The translations under genes were made by a program, and so were the position numbers. DNA of 64,000 nucleotides, taken from contig NZ_CP062310.1 of assembly GCF_014876775.1 (NCBI RefSeq), forward strand, positions 186,001 through 250,000, in the 5' to 3' direction. This document shows, in pieces, positions 33,597-42,911 of this stretch. Source of the DNA: Infirmifilum lucidum. GTDB lineage: Archaea > Thermoproteota > Thermoprotei > Thermofilales > Thermofilaceae. Numbering within the stretch: the first letter of the stretch is position 1; the number at the start of each line of letters is the position of its first letter. The notes under the pieces were generated by a model, which saw only the letters and a list, made by a program, of their open reading frames with translations, ran no database searches and was not told the origin of the DNA.

Positions 33597-35069
33597 TCAG
33601 CCCTTGATCTTAGCTAGAATCTTCGCTTGTGCTTCGTCGAGCAACTGCTTGATTATGCTGACTGCTGCCTGCTCCCCCTGTTCGTTGTACTTCGTGACGA
33701 TAGCGTTGAGAGTATCGGCGACAGGGCCCCATACGTAGTTCATCTTCGCGGACTTAGGCATTGGTATGCTTTCAGGCACCTGCTGCGCGAACCCTAGTAT
33801 TACCGGGTACTTGTCGGCGTTAGCCTGGAGGTACTGGATGACGGAGAGCTTGACTGGCACGTAGCCCACATCCGCAAGGAACTTGAGGGTATCGTCGTTT
33901 AGTGTAAACCACATTGTGAAGAGTATTGAGGCGTACAGCCTGTTCTTGTCGCCTTCGATGACCTTGGTTACCCACATCTGCTTGAAGCCGGAGAAGGGTT
34001 TAGGTGCATTACCGTTGATCGGCGGTATCGGGTAGACTACTACATTCTTTATGTTCTGCTTTATCGTCGGGATGTTCCAGGGCCCCGTGACCATGCAGGG
34101 CGTCCTGCCCTCGAGGAGTATCTTGAGCTGGGTCTCCATCCCGACGTCTGCAGTGTACATGTACTTCATCACGTGCGTCACGTAGAATGTTATCCCGTTA
34201 ATCGTCCCCTGGCTGTTGACGCCAACAGCGTCCTTGTCCTCATCGTAGTAGAACCCTCCGAAGGCTGTCACGAACGGGTACACGTGGTAGGGGTCGATCT
34301 GGTATGCAATGCCGTACGTGTTCTTTGATGGGTTGTACCACTGCTGCATTACCTTCTCGAACTCGCTCCAAGTCTTAGGGGCGCTTGGGATAAGGTCTCT
34401 ATTGCACACGAGGGCTATTGCCTCCGCCGCCCACGGGAGCCCGTACAAGTGTAGTTTGTAGACCCCGCTCGTGTACGCTGAGGCTACGTATTGGGCTTTC
34501 AGGTCTGTGAGTGTTTCTGGGGGTAGGTACTGGTCAAACGCGACTATAGCGCCGCTATCTGCGAAGTCTCCCGTCCAGTCGTGGGCCCATGTAAACACGT
34601 GGGCAGTGTTCTCAACGTCGCCTGTCAGCACGCCGGCTTTAACTTGCTCCTTCAAGTTCTGGACGTTCGTGTACTTCACCGTTATGCCCGGGTACTCTTG
34701 CTGGAACTTCTCGACCACCTTCTTCATAGCTTCCACTTCCCACGGGCTCATCCCTGTCCAGAAGTTTATCGTGACCTTGACTTGTCCGGTCTTAGCCTTC
34801 TGGACGAAGTCGTAGAAGTCATTGGGAACTCTTATCTTACTAGTGCCTATTGTCATTGTCTGGAGCGTAACTGGCGGGGGCTGTGTAGGCGGGGTAACGT
34901 TTGTCGGGGGTTTCTGGGATGGCGGCTGTTGCTGCTGGGGTGGCTGGGTGGGCTGTATCGGCTGGGCTGGCTGTTTAGCCGTGGACTGGTAGTAGAAGAA
35001 TACTATTCCCAGGGCGACTGCAACCAGCACTATCGCGAGGACTACATTCCGGCTCGCGACTTTACTCAA
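33597..35069 (-). CDS. Membrane-anchored sugar-binding protein
   Basis: 490 residues: an N-terminal TM anchor (about 9-27), a Pro/Gln/Thr-rich flexible linker (about 30-68), then a MalE-type solute-binding domain (TINFWTGMSPWEVEAMKKVV). TTG 35069 is the start, with GGGTGA about 7 nt before it. It binds an oligosaccharide outside the cell for the two permeases. It is divergent from the GH13 gene and may share regulation with it. Confidence 0.85.
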   Translation of the reverse strand: MSKVASRNVVLAIVLVAVALGIVFFYYQSTAKQPAQPIQPTQPPQQQQPPSQKPPTNVTPPTQPPPVTLQTMTIGTSKIRVPNDFYDFVQKAKTGQVKVTINFWTGMSPWEVEAMKKVVEKFQQEYPGITVKYTNVQNLKEQVKAGVLTGDVENTAHVFTWAHDWTGDFADSGAIVAFDQYLPPETLTDLKAQYVASAYTSGVYKLHLYGLPWAAEAIALVCNRDLIPSAPKTWSEFEKVMQQWYNPSKNTYGIAYQIDPYHVYPFVTAFGGFYYDEDKDAVGVNSQGTINGITFYVTHVMKYMYTADVGMETQLKILLEGRTPCMVTGPWNIPTIKQNIKNVVVYPIPPINGNAPKPFSGFKQMWVTKVIEGDKNRLYASILFTMWFTLNDDTLKFLADVGYVPVKLSVIQYLQANADKYPVILGFAQQVPESIPMPKSAKMNYVWGPVADTLNAIVTKYNEQGEQAAVSIIKQLLDEAQAKILAKIKG

Positions 35070-35222
35070 TAACGCTCACCCTTCACTCTCTATACTTCCT
35101 CTTTATATTGATAAGCTTTTCTCTGTAACTTTTTTTATAGCATATAGTTTAGCGCAGGTATCTACAGCCCTGAATTAATAAACCCTTTTTATGCGGAGCC
35201 GCAGGAAGTCAGGGGGACAGGC
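35070..35222. promoter_or_regulatory. Divergent promoter region of sugar uptake and GH13 genes
   Basis: A 153-bp AT-rich spacer. TTTTTTTATAGCATATA (about 35131-35147) and AACCCTTTTTATG (about 35181-35193) are TATA candidates. No clear operator palindrome was seen. Confidence 0.4.
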
Positions 35223-37304
35223 TTGTACAGGGTAATCGGCAGGGAGAAGATTTCTGGAAGCCGGTTTGGGAGGTACCTTGTCGAGTTCTCAGTGAAGTGG
35301 CCTCCGGGGGCTGACTACCTCTACCTGGTTGCACCCTTCACCTCTTTTTTCCCGGGAAGGTTCGAATTAGCCAGGGAGGGTGAGAGGGGGAGGGTTTTTG
35401 TACCCCTCTGGGAGGGCTTCTACCCCTACCGCTACGCCGCTACTTGTGGAGTCTCCTTGTTGGACGACGAGAACCCCTCTAGGGTTAAGCTCAGGTTGTG
35501 GCCCGAGAGTAGTAGCGAGGAGGAGTTCTCCCTGGCGGAGGTGGGTGTTGGGGAGCATCTTCGGTCGGTTCGGGAGAGGAGGCTAGAGCCAGAGCTCGTA
35601 GTCCACGACGAGAGAGACCCTGTTTTTATCAGCAAGTACTTGGGGTATACCGTGCTCAGGCTTAAGGCTCCAGCCGGGGTTCTGAGCAGGGTTTACGCTG
35701 AACCTGCGCCTGGAAGGATTGTCGAGATGGAGAAGTACCTGGGTACAGAACTTGTCGATTACTTTCAGGGAATCTTAGACGGAGACGTCAGAGAATACAG
35801 GTTTATACTCGAAGTAGGCGGCGAGAAAGTGTACTACGGAGAGGAGGGGCTTGGCGACGAGAAGCCTATTAGACCCGCGAAGCTCTGTGGCGTTGACGAA
35901 GCTTCATGGTACATAGGCTGTACCTACTACCTTGTCTTCCCGGACAGTTTTACTCGTAGGGGAGTTTCTGTGGCCGGCAGCAGGCCCCGCGCGCGCCTGG
36001 GAGGCACTCTCCGCGACATAGCCGAAAGCCTCGACTACATCGCCTCGCTCGGGGTAGACGCGATATACCTCACACCTATCTACAAGTCCGTCAGCTACCA
36101 CGGCTACGACGTCATAGACCACAAAGAAGTCGATGAGAGCCTCGGAGGGTGGGGTGACTGGGACAGGCTTGTCAGCGAGGCGAGTAAGAGGGGCTTGAAG
36201 ATTGTAGTAGATATTGTCGCCCACCACGTCTCCCCGTGTAGCTACGAGTTCAGGAGAGCCGTGCTCGACGACTGCCCCGAGTACAGGGATTGGTTCAGGT
36301 TCTATAACGGGCAAGGGGGTGCCGAGGTTGAGCTGCTGAAGAAGTTCGTCTCCGGGGGCTGTAGGGAGTTCCCGGGCGAGCTACGGGGGAGGAGGCCTTT
36401 CTACGAGACTTTTCTCTGCAACTGGGGCATGCCGAAGCTGAACTACGGTAACAAGCGCGTAGTCGAGAGGCTAGTAGACGTCGCGTCTTTCTGGCTTGAG
36501 AGGGGGGCTTCCGGGCTCCGAATAGACGTGGGCCACGCCATACCGGACGACGCCTTGAGACAGCTCTACGCCAGGGTTAAAGAGCTGAAGAGAGACGCTC
36601 CGGTCATACTCGAAGTCAGCAAAGGCGTAGCCTTCTACCCTTATGGGATCACGTCTGACTCTGCGATGAACTATGACCTGCGGGAGCTCCTGCTGGCCTT
36701 CGTAGTCTCCAGGAGCATGGATGCCGAGTCGTTTGTCAGGAGGTTGAAGGAACTTTACGTAAGCGTGCCCGTGTTCGCGGCGAACTCGATGTACAACCTC
36801 CTGGGTAGCCACGATACCCCGCGCATAGCCACTCTAGCCGATAAGTGTGGACACGAGTGCCTAGAGCTACTCTACGTAATCCTCTTCTCGCTACCCGGGT
36901 CGCCATCCATATACTACGGGGACGAAGTCGGGACGCGAGGAGGGCACGATCCGGACAACAGGCTCCTCATGGTCTGGGAGGAGGAGAAGTGGGACAGGAG
37001 CCTATTCTGCCTCGTAAGGCGGCTGGCCATGCTCAGGAAGACGCTTGCACCTCTCAGGCTCGGGTTCTTCGACACCAGCCCGCTAGGCCCTAGCTCCATC
37101 AGCGTGTTCAGGGAGTGGAGGGGGGAGGAGGTAAGAGTTGTTGTTAGCGTTGACGACTCCCAAGCAATCCAGCTGGGAGACAAGTACTTCGATGTCCTTG
37201 GGAACAAGCCGGTCGAGTCTGTAGAGCTACAGCCTTACTCCTGGAGGATACTATACAGGAGAAAAAAACACCTAGATTTTCTACTACTTTCTCCTCAGGA
37301 GTAG
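35223..37304 (+). CDS. Intracellular GH13 alpha-glucan hydrolase
   Basis: 693 residues. An N-terminal beta-rich region (about 1-220) precedes a GH13 barrel. Catalytic residues: nucleophile D435 (GLRIDVGHA), acid/base E464 (VILEVSKG) and D531 (LGSHDTPR), with the region-I motif DIVAHHVSP. No signal peptide, so it is cytoplasmic, like neopullulanase/cyclomaltodextrinase or maltogenic enzymes that degrade imported oligosaccharides. TTG 35223 is the start. It is divergent from the sugar importer, and convergent, with a 21-bp overlap, to the GH57 gene. Confidence 0.85.
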   Translation: MYRVIGREKISGSRFGRYLVEFSVKWPPGADYLYLVAPFTSFFPGRFELAREGERGRVFVPLWEGFYPYRYAATCGVSLLDDENPSRVKLRLWPESSSEEEFSLAEVGVGEHLRSVRERRLEPELVVHDERDPVFISKYLGYTVLRLKAPAGVLSRVYAEPAPGRIVEMEKYLGTELVDYFQGILDGDVREYRFILEVGGEKVYYGEEGLGDEKPIRPAKLCGVDEASWYIGCTYYLVFPDSFTRRGVSVAGSRPRARLGGTLRDIAESLDYIASLGVDAIYLTPIYKSVSYHGYDVIDHKEVDESLGGWGDWDRLVSEASKRGLKIVVDIVAHHVSPCSYEFRRAVLDDCPEYRDWFRFYNGQGGAEVELLKKFVSGGCREFPGELRGRRPFYETFLCNWGMPKLNYGNKRVVERLVDVASFWLERGASGLRIDVGHAIPDDALRQLYARVKELKRDAPVILEVSKGVAFYPYGITSDSAMNYDLRELLLAFVVSRSMDAESFVRRLKELYVSVPVFAANSMYNLLGSHDTPRIATLADKCGHECLELLYVILFSLPGSPSIYYGDEVGTRGGHDPDNRLLMVWEEEKWDRSLFCLVRRLAMLRKTLAPLRLGFFDTSPLGPSSISVFREWRGEEVRVVVSVDDSQAIQLGDKYFDVLGNKPVESVELQPYSWRILYRRKKHLDFLLLSPQE

Positions 37305-40300
37305 TGCAACGGCTACTCCGAGGAGTACGCCTGCAACTAGGCCTACAGCCAGAGCCCTGTTGAGCTCCTCGGGGCTTACGCCTGCCTGTACGGGTGGAGG
37401 ACACTCCGGGCACTGCGGGCACTGTTGCTGTTGCGGCGGTGGACACACGCACTGCTGCGGCGGTGGCTGTGCTGCTGTTGCCTTGGAGACTCCGTGGATC
37501 TTTGCGAGAGTGCCATTCTTCTCGGCGACGTACGTTGTGAGCTGCGAGTACTGATCCTGGGCTGTAGGCGCTAGCAGATCCATTATGCGTGGCACCACGT
37601 TGAACAGGACAGCTTTAGCGTGCTTCGCTCCTACGCCTACAACCCATATGTCGGGGTCAACGCCGAAGGGCCTTATCCTCATGGGGCCGTAGCCGTCGTA
37701 GCTAGTAAGAGCAACAGTGTATACCCACTTGTCAGCGTTATCCGTATCTGGTAGGAGGTCTTTAGATACCTCGGCTATAATAGCGTTTCTCGCCGGGTCG
37801 GCGTACACCTTAAACTTCTCGTCTTGGACTACGACAGAGCCGTCCGCGAAGTAGATTGCAGCTTTCTCTCCGCTAGGTACGGGATCCGAGCCCCACCCTG
37901 GGGCTAGGAGTAGTGCTATGTGCCAGGCTGAGTCGTCTGTTAGGTTAACGTTTAGCCCGAACGCATCAGTCCTCCCAGGCACCTTAAGTGTCGTCCTTAT
38001 GTAGATTTGCACGTACTGCAGGCAGAAGCTGTTAGGGCCGCCCCACGGGTTGCCTCCGAGGTTTTTAACGTAGGTTTCGAAGACCATAGTATTCCCAGAG
38101 TCTATGACACGGAACTTTGTCAGGTCAAACACTTCTGGAACAAACACGTCGGCCCTCGGGTACTTGTAGCCTCCAGCCCCGTCGTCGTCGCCCTCCGGGT
38201 CGTTCATCTCGAACACTACTTTACCGGCAGCCGCGGCTACAGCTCTCGGCACGATCATCTGGTAGACTGATCCTACGCGTGTGGCGGTCTCGACGATGGA
38301 AGAGCCTGAGTACGATACTGCTGTAAGGTAGAACAGATCACCCTGGCTTAGACCGAGGTAATTCCACGGCACGAAGGCCTCCACAGCGCTACCAACAGCT
38401 GCGTTCAGGTAGAATAGCTGGATCCAGCCGCCGCGCCCGTCAGCTGCACTTACGACAACGCTGGAGTTAGAGGGGTACACCAGCACCTCGTAGAACAGCC
38501 CCATACCCAGGTCTACTTTGGAGTACCTGGGGAACGCGTTAAAGCCTGGGTGGTATGGGCTCACGCTCCTGACAGTAGACGTCGCGTACACGGCAACGGC
38601 TACCCGCTTGTCGGTCAGCGCGTCTCTGGAGGCAGGGATGAGAGCTATGTACATGCCTTGGCCTGTCGGCGAGACGAGCACGCTCTTGAACAGTTTGTCG
38701 CCTAGAGACATGTTTAGAGCCCCTGCCCACTCGTCGGCCCTGGCTACGCCGTCTAGTTTAGGCTCAACGCTCGGTGGCTTCGGGTAGTCTCTGTTCAAGA
38801 CGCCGACTGGAGTGGCATCAGGGTTGAACAGCACGAGCAGGTAGTCTGGCGGCTTCAGGCCTGCATCCTCGTATGCTCTCCTCAAGTAGCCTTTATACAT
38901 CGGGTTAGCTGGGAACCCGCCGCCCATGTCACCCCCATACCAGAATGTCCAGTCGCTCGCTTCAGCCCTGAGGATGTCTTCCGCTGCCTTCCTGTTCACT
39001 GCTAGTGCTTCCCGCAGGCTGTTAACCCCTAGAGCTTTTAGGACGTCCTGGCGTGTCTTTATGAGGAGCATCCACGCTATGTTCTCCTGCCTCTGGCCGA
39101 TCCAGACCGCGAGCTCGCCCCCAGCCCACGACCCCTCGGGTATTTGTGCCGCAACGTCACGCCTGGGTAGCTTGGTGTAAGCGTCCTCTGTGAGGCTCAG
39201 GGGTATGTCGGAGATGTCCCGGCCGGCCAGGTCGAGGTACTTGTAGTTCTTAGCCGGGAGCTCCCGTGCAGTGCCGCCGAATTTCGCCAGGTACTCTCGC
39301 GGGGTTATAGTCACCAGGACGCCCTTGGACTGGTACTCGCTAAGGAGGGAGTAAAGGGACTCCAGGAATACGTCCCCGAACTCTGGGTAGTGCTCCCACG
39401 GGTTCTCGCCGTCAAGGGCTATTACAACCACACTAGACCCGTCGCTTTTACCCGCGAGGGCGAGTAGGCGGTTTACGAGATCCTGCGCTGCTTGCTTGGA
39501 GTCCCACCTGCTGTACTGGAACCCTATGAGGTTGCTCAGCTCGCTGTTCCTGAAGAAAACATATATCTTAGAGCTGTTGAAAGTGGCGTACCAGGCTCTC
39601 ATGCCGACTGACGGGTCAGACGGGTTAAGGCCAGCCTTCACGAGGAGCGTGTCGTCTGTAACCGTCCACATGTAGCCCTCGCTAGTGAATGCCGACACGA
39701 CATAGCTGTTTACGGCCTGCTCAGCTGGCCAGATGCCTACGGGCTTGTACTTGAACACGTCCTGGAAGATCTGCGTGCTGAGGGATACGTGGAGCCTAAC
39801 GTCGTCGAGTAGCCCGAAGTCTACGAGTATCGGTGCCAGCGGGTGGCTGTAGGGGACGGGTATGAGCTCGACCTGGCCCTTCTGCGCTAGAGACGAGTAG
39901 ATGCTTAGGACTTTCCCCAATAGGTCTCTGTGGGCGTTCAGCACAGCCTGTAGCTGTTGCCTGGTGAATCCCTTTGCTCCGTTAAGTGCTTGGAGCCTCA
40001 GCTGGTAGAGGTCTGGGTACTGCTCGCGGAGCACGAGGGGGTCTATCCAGAACAAGTTAAAGAGCACGGCTAGATCGAGGTAGTCCTGCTCCGAGAACTC
40101 GCCCGTGACCTTCTCCTTGTACTCTCTCTCCGGGAGCGCAATGTACTTGCTCAGAGCAGCCTGCGCCCTGTCTCTGAGCTCCCTGTACCTCGGAACTACG
40201 TTTACCACTCTGCCCCAGTTCACGTCAAAGAATCCTCCGGGCATGGAGAGCATTGAGAACTTCTCCTCGGTGGTGAGGGGTTGCCCGCCTGCTATTTTCT

Positions 40301-40634
40301 CGGAGAGGATTAACCTGTAGTCCTTGACGCCGGCATTGTAGTCGAGTATCTGTTGGACTAGCGAGCCGGAGAACGTGAATGTCGCCTTCACGTCGGGGTG
40401 CTTGGACAGGATGTAAGCCATCTTGTAGTAGTTGCCAACAGTATGCATCCTAGTCCAGGGCAGGATGAAAGCCGTCCCGTTCACGTCGTAGTACCACGGC
40501 TGGTGGTAGTGCCAGATGAACACGACGTATAGCGGTTTGGCCTGCTGGGCCACTAGGGCAGGTGCTAGCAACTGAAGTGCTACCGTGAGGGCTACTACAA
40601 GGGATAAGACCCGGGGCTTTCTCAAGCTACTCAC
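37284..40634 (-). CDS. Secreted, membrane-anchored GH57 amylopullulanase
   Basis: 1116 residues. Signal peptide (about 1-30); GH57 catalytic barrel with HYHQPWY, VELIPVPYSHPLAPIL, nucleophile E305 (GIWPAEQAV) and acid/base D408 (ALDGENPWE). Next comes a glucodextranase-like C-terminal domain (starting near MNDPEGDDDGAG), then a Pro/Gln/Cys stalk (PQQCVCPPPQQQQCPQCPEC) and a C-terminal TM anchor with a basic end. The enzyme degrades starch or pullulan at the cell surface for the ABC importer. GTG 40634 is the longest start; a GGGTGA site is better spaced for TTG 40625. Confidence 0.85.
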   Translation of the reverse strand: MSSLRKPRVLSLVVALTVALQLLAPALVAQQAKPLYVVFIWHYHQPWYYDVNGTAFILPWTRMHTVGNYYKMAYILSKHPDVKATFTFSGSLVQQILDYNAGVKDYRLILSEKIAGGQPLTTEEKFSMLSMPGGFFDVNWGRVVNVVPRYRELRDRAQAALSKYIALPEREYKEKVTGEFSEQDYLDLAVLFNLFWIDPLVLREQYPDLYQLRLQALNGAKGFTRQQLQAVLNAHRDLLGKVLSIYSSLAQKGQVELIPVPYSHPLAPILVDFGLLDDVRLHVSLSTQIFQDVFKYKPVGIWPAEQAVNSYVVSAFTSEGYMWTVTDDTLLVKAGLNPSDPSVGMRAWYATFNSSKIYVFFRNSELSNLIGFQYSRWDSKQAAQDLVNRLLALAGKSDGSSVVVIALDGENPWEHYPEFGDVFLESLYSLLSEYQSKGVLVTITPREYLAKFGGTARELPAKNYKYLDLAGRDISDIPLSLTEDAYTKLPRRDVAAQIPEGSWAGGELAVWIGQRQENIAWMLLIKTRQDVLKALGVNSLREALAVNRKAAEDILRAEASDWTFWYGGDMGGGFPANPMYKGYLRRAYEDAGLKPPDYLLVLFNPDATPVGVLNRDYPKPPSVEPKLDGVARADEWAGALNMSLGDKLFKSVLVSPTGQGMYIALIPASRDALTDKRVAVAVYATSTVRSVSPYHPGFNAFPRYSKVDLGMGLFYEVLVYPSNSSVVVSAADGRGGWIQLFYLNAAVGSAVEAFVPWNYLGLSQGDLFYLTAVSYSGSSIVETATRVGSVYQMIVPRAVAAAAGKVVFEMNDPEGDDDGAGGYKYPRADVFVPEVFDLTKFRVIDSGNTMVFETYVKNLGGNPWGGPNSFCLQYVQIYIRTTLKVPGRTDAFGLNVNLTDDSAWHIALLLAPGWGSDPVPSGEKAAIYFADGSVVVQDEKFKVYADPARNAIIAEVSKDLLPDTDNADKWVYTVALTSYDGYGPMRIRPFGVDPDIWVVGVGAKHAKAVLFNVVPRIMDLLAPTAQDQYSQLTTYVAEKNGTLAKIHGVSKATAAQPPPQQCVCPPPQQQQCPQCPECPPPVQAGVSPEELNRALAVGLVAGVLLGVAVALLLRRK

Positions 40635-40654
40635 CCTAAAAGAAAAAAATAATT

Positions 40655-41866
40655 TTAAGAAGTTTTTGTCTCGGCTTTAGGCTTTTTTGCCTCGGCCTTA
40701 GGCTTCCTGCTTCCCAGGAAGTAGCCCGCAGCAAGGCCCACTATGAGGAGCACGACAGCAATGGCTACGGCTACTCCAGTGTTTACCGTTGAGGCCTTCA
40801 GGGACTCTAGCTCTTCAGAGAGCTTCGCGTTCTGGTCCTGGAGCGACTTGACCTGCGACTGGAGGCTACTGACCTGGTTTTGGAGGCTGGTCACCTGGCC
40901 CTGTAGGCTTGCGACCTGTGACTTGAGGTTGTCGCGCTCCTGAGTAACCGAGGCTAGCTGGGACTTTAACTGAGCCACGAGTTGGGTTGTGAGAGGTGGG
41001 ATCGTGGCTGGTAGCCTGGCATCTAGGTCTATGCCGCTGAGCCACGTGTACTGCTGGTCTGCCGTGATTCCGTTGGGGTACTCTGGCGCGTAGACAGCTA
41101 TGTCTAGCACTCTGGGCTCTATGCCGAACTTTATGGCATTAGCTATGAGGACTTTCTGGGCGTCTGTAGCAGTGGCAGTGCCCCAAATGTTCCACTCTCC
41201 CTTACTAAGCCCCACGCCCCTGACTTTCAGGGGGCCGAAGCCGTCGTGGCTTGCAACTGCAACCGCAATCCTCCAGTTCTTGATATTGCCTACGTCCCCG
41301 TACTCGAATAAGCCCCGGTCTACAGTGGCTACAATCGCGTTGCCCTCGACGCTGATCTTAATCCTATCGTCCTGCACGACCTCGTCGAATGGCCTGTAGA
41401 GGACTGCACATTGCCCAGTTGGTAGCGGTTGCGGCGGGGTCTCCCAGCAGGGCCCTATTAAGAGCGCGTAGTGCCAGGCCCAAGTCGGGTCGAAGTTCAG
41501 GTTGAGGGCTATCGCGCTGGCGCGTGCCAGCACGTTCGCCGGGGCGTCAGTGTGCATGTAGATGTGTACCTGCTGCAGGCAGAAGCCGTTCTTCCCGCCC
41601 CAGGGGTTCCCGCCTAAATCCTTGAAGTAGACCTTGAACGTGACTGTCTTCTCAGCTGTGTAGACCTCGAACTTCACGATGTCGAATACGCCTGGCTTGA
41701 AGACGTCTGCTGTCGGATACCCGTAGAAGCCCGGGCCCTTGTCGTCGCCTGTCGGGTCGGTCACCTGGATCACGGGGCCCTGTGCCCGTGCTAGCGGAGC
41801 CAGGGCTAGGGAGAGTACTATTACAGCCAGGAGAACGATCGCCACTACGGCGTACTTCCTATTCAT
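40655..41866 (-). CDS. Surface protein with glucodextranase-type domain, coiled coil and TM anchor
   Basis: 403 residues: signal peptide, then a domain clearly related to the one in the downstream GH57 enzyme (TDPTGDDKGPGFYGYP; FKDLGGNPWGGKNGFCLQ), then a heptad coiled coil (VASLQGQVTSLQNQVSSLQ), TM segment and a Lys-rich end. No catalytic barrel. It may bind glucan or dock the enzyme to the surface. It lies 20 bp before the GH57 gene in one operon. Confidence 0.8.
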   Translation of the reverse strand: MNRKYAVVAIVLLAVIVLSLALAPLARAQGPVIQVTDPTGDDKGPGFYGYPTADVFKPGVFDIVKFEVYTAEKTVTFKVYFKDLGGNPWGGKNGFCLQQVHIYMHTDAPANVLARASAIALNLNFDPTWAWHYALLIGPCWETPPQPLPTGQCAVLYRPFDEVVQDDRIKISVEGNAIVATVDRGLFEYGDVGNIKNWRIAVAVASHDGFGPLKVRGVGLSKGEWNIWGTATATDAQKVLIANAIKFGIEPRVLDIAVYAPEYPNGITADQQYTWLSGIDLDARLPATIPPLTTQLVAQLKSQLASVTQERDNLKSQVASLQGQVTSLQNQVSSLQSQVKSLQDQNAKLSEELESLKASTVNTGVAVAIAVVLLIVGLAAGYFLGSRKPKAEAKKPKAETKTS

Positions 41867-41975
41867 CTTATTCCCCTAGGCAATATTTTCTACCCCGATG
41901 CATCTTATAAGCTTATCTATTTTCGTTTAAATAACACCGAATAAGTTAATAAAAAACTCCACGGCCTATCGTGTT

Positions 41976-42911
41976 GTGGCGGAGCACCTTCAGGAGAAGG
42001 TTATAGAGGTTTACAACAGGGTCTTGCCGAGCGTTGTGGGCGTGTCTACAGTGAGGGTCATAGACTTCCTCTTCGCGCAAGCGCCGGTGACCGGCTTCGG
42101 CTCCGGGGTGGTCGTCGAGAGAGGAGGGATTATAGCTACAAACTCGCACGTAGTGGAGGGCTTCGAGAGGATTACTGTGACAACGCCAGAGGGGGAGAGC
42201 TACCAGGCTGAGGTAGTGGCAGAGGATCCGCAGTGGGACGTTGCCTTCCTTAGAGCAGAGGGGGCTGACCTTCCGCCAGCGCGGCTCGGAGACAGTGACG
42301 AGATCCGCGTAGGACAGTTCGTGCTGGCTATCGGGAACCCCTTTGGCCAGCTACTTGGAGGCCCCTCGCTCACGTTCGGGATTATCAGCGGAGTCGGGAG
42401 GACTCTCCGGGTCGAAGGCAAGATCTACGAGAACATGATACAGACAGACGCGGCCATAAATCCCGGTAACAGCGGGGGCCCTCTAGTGAACCTCGACGCA
42501 GAGGTCATAGGGATTACGACAGCAGTGATACCGTTCGCCCAGGGTATAGGGTTCGCTATACCTGTCAACGAGGTCAAGTGGGCGTTAGAGCAGGTCAAGA
42601 AGTACGGGAGGATAGTTAGGCCCTGGATTGGCGTGTACGGGTTAGACGTGACCCCCGTAGTCGCCCTACAGCTGGGCCTACGGGAGCCCGGCGGTGTCCT
42701 CGTGGTGAGAATCGTCCCTGGAGGGCCTGCTCACAGGGCGGGCGTTAGGCCAGGCGACGTCATATTGGCTGTTGATGGGAAGAGGATAGAGGGAGTATCA
42801 GACTTGATATCCGTCCTCCGCGCAAGGGGTGTTGATAGCATAGTCAGCCTCGAAGTCTACAGGCGTGGAACTGTCAGGGAAACACGGGTTAGAGTCGAGG
42901 AGGCGCCCTAG
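41976..42911 (+). CDS. HtrA/Deg-type serine protease with PDZ domain, cytoplasmic
   Basis: 311 residues. The catalytic triad is visible: His in ATNSHVVEGF, Asp in WDVAFL and Ser in GNSGGPL. A C-terminal PDZ domain (GGPAHRAGVRPGDVILAVDG) follows. There is no signal peptide or TM segment, so it probably acts in the cytoplasm as a protein quality protease. GTG 41976 is the first start. Its end overlaps the GH4 gene by 4 bp. Confidence 0.85.
   Translation: MAEHLQEKVIEVYNRVLPSVVGVSTVRVIDFLFAQAPVTGFGSGVVVERGGIIATNSHVVEGFERITVTTPEGESYQAEVVAEDPQWDVAFLRAEGADLPPARLGDSDEIRVGQFVLAIGNPFGQLLGGPSLTFGIISGVGRTLRVEGKIYENMIQTDAAINPGNSGGPLVNLDAEVIGITTAVIPFAQGIGFAIPVNEVKWALEQVKKYGRIVRPWIGVYGLDVTPVVALQLGLREPGGVLVVRIVPGGPAHRAGVRPGDVILAVDGKRIEGVSDLISVLRARGVDSIVSLEVYRRGTVRETRVRVEEAP

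Noticed and set aside
37360-37554. Plus-strand Cys/Gly-rich 64-codon frame
   Set aside because: It is the complement of the Pro/Gln/Cys stalk of the GH57 enzyme; the bias comes from that repeat.
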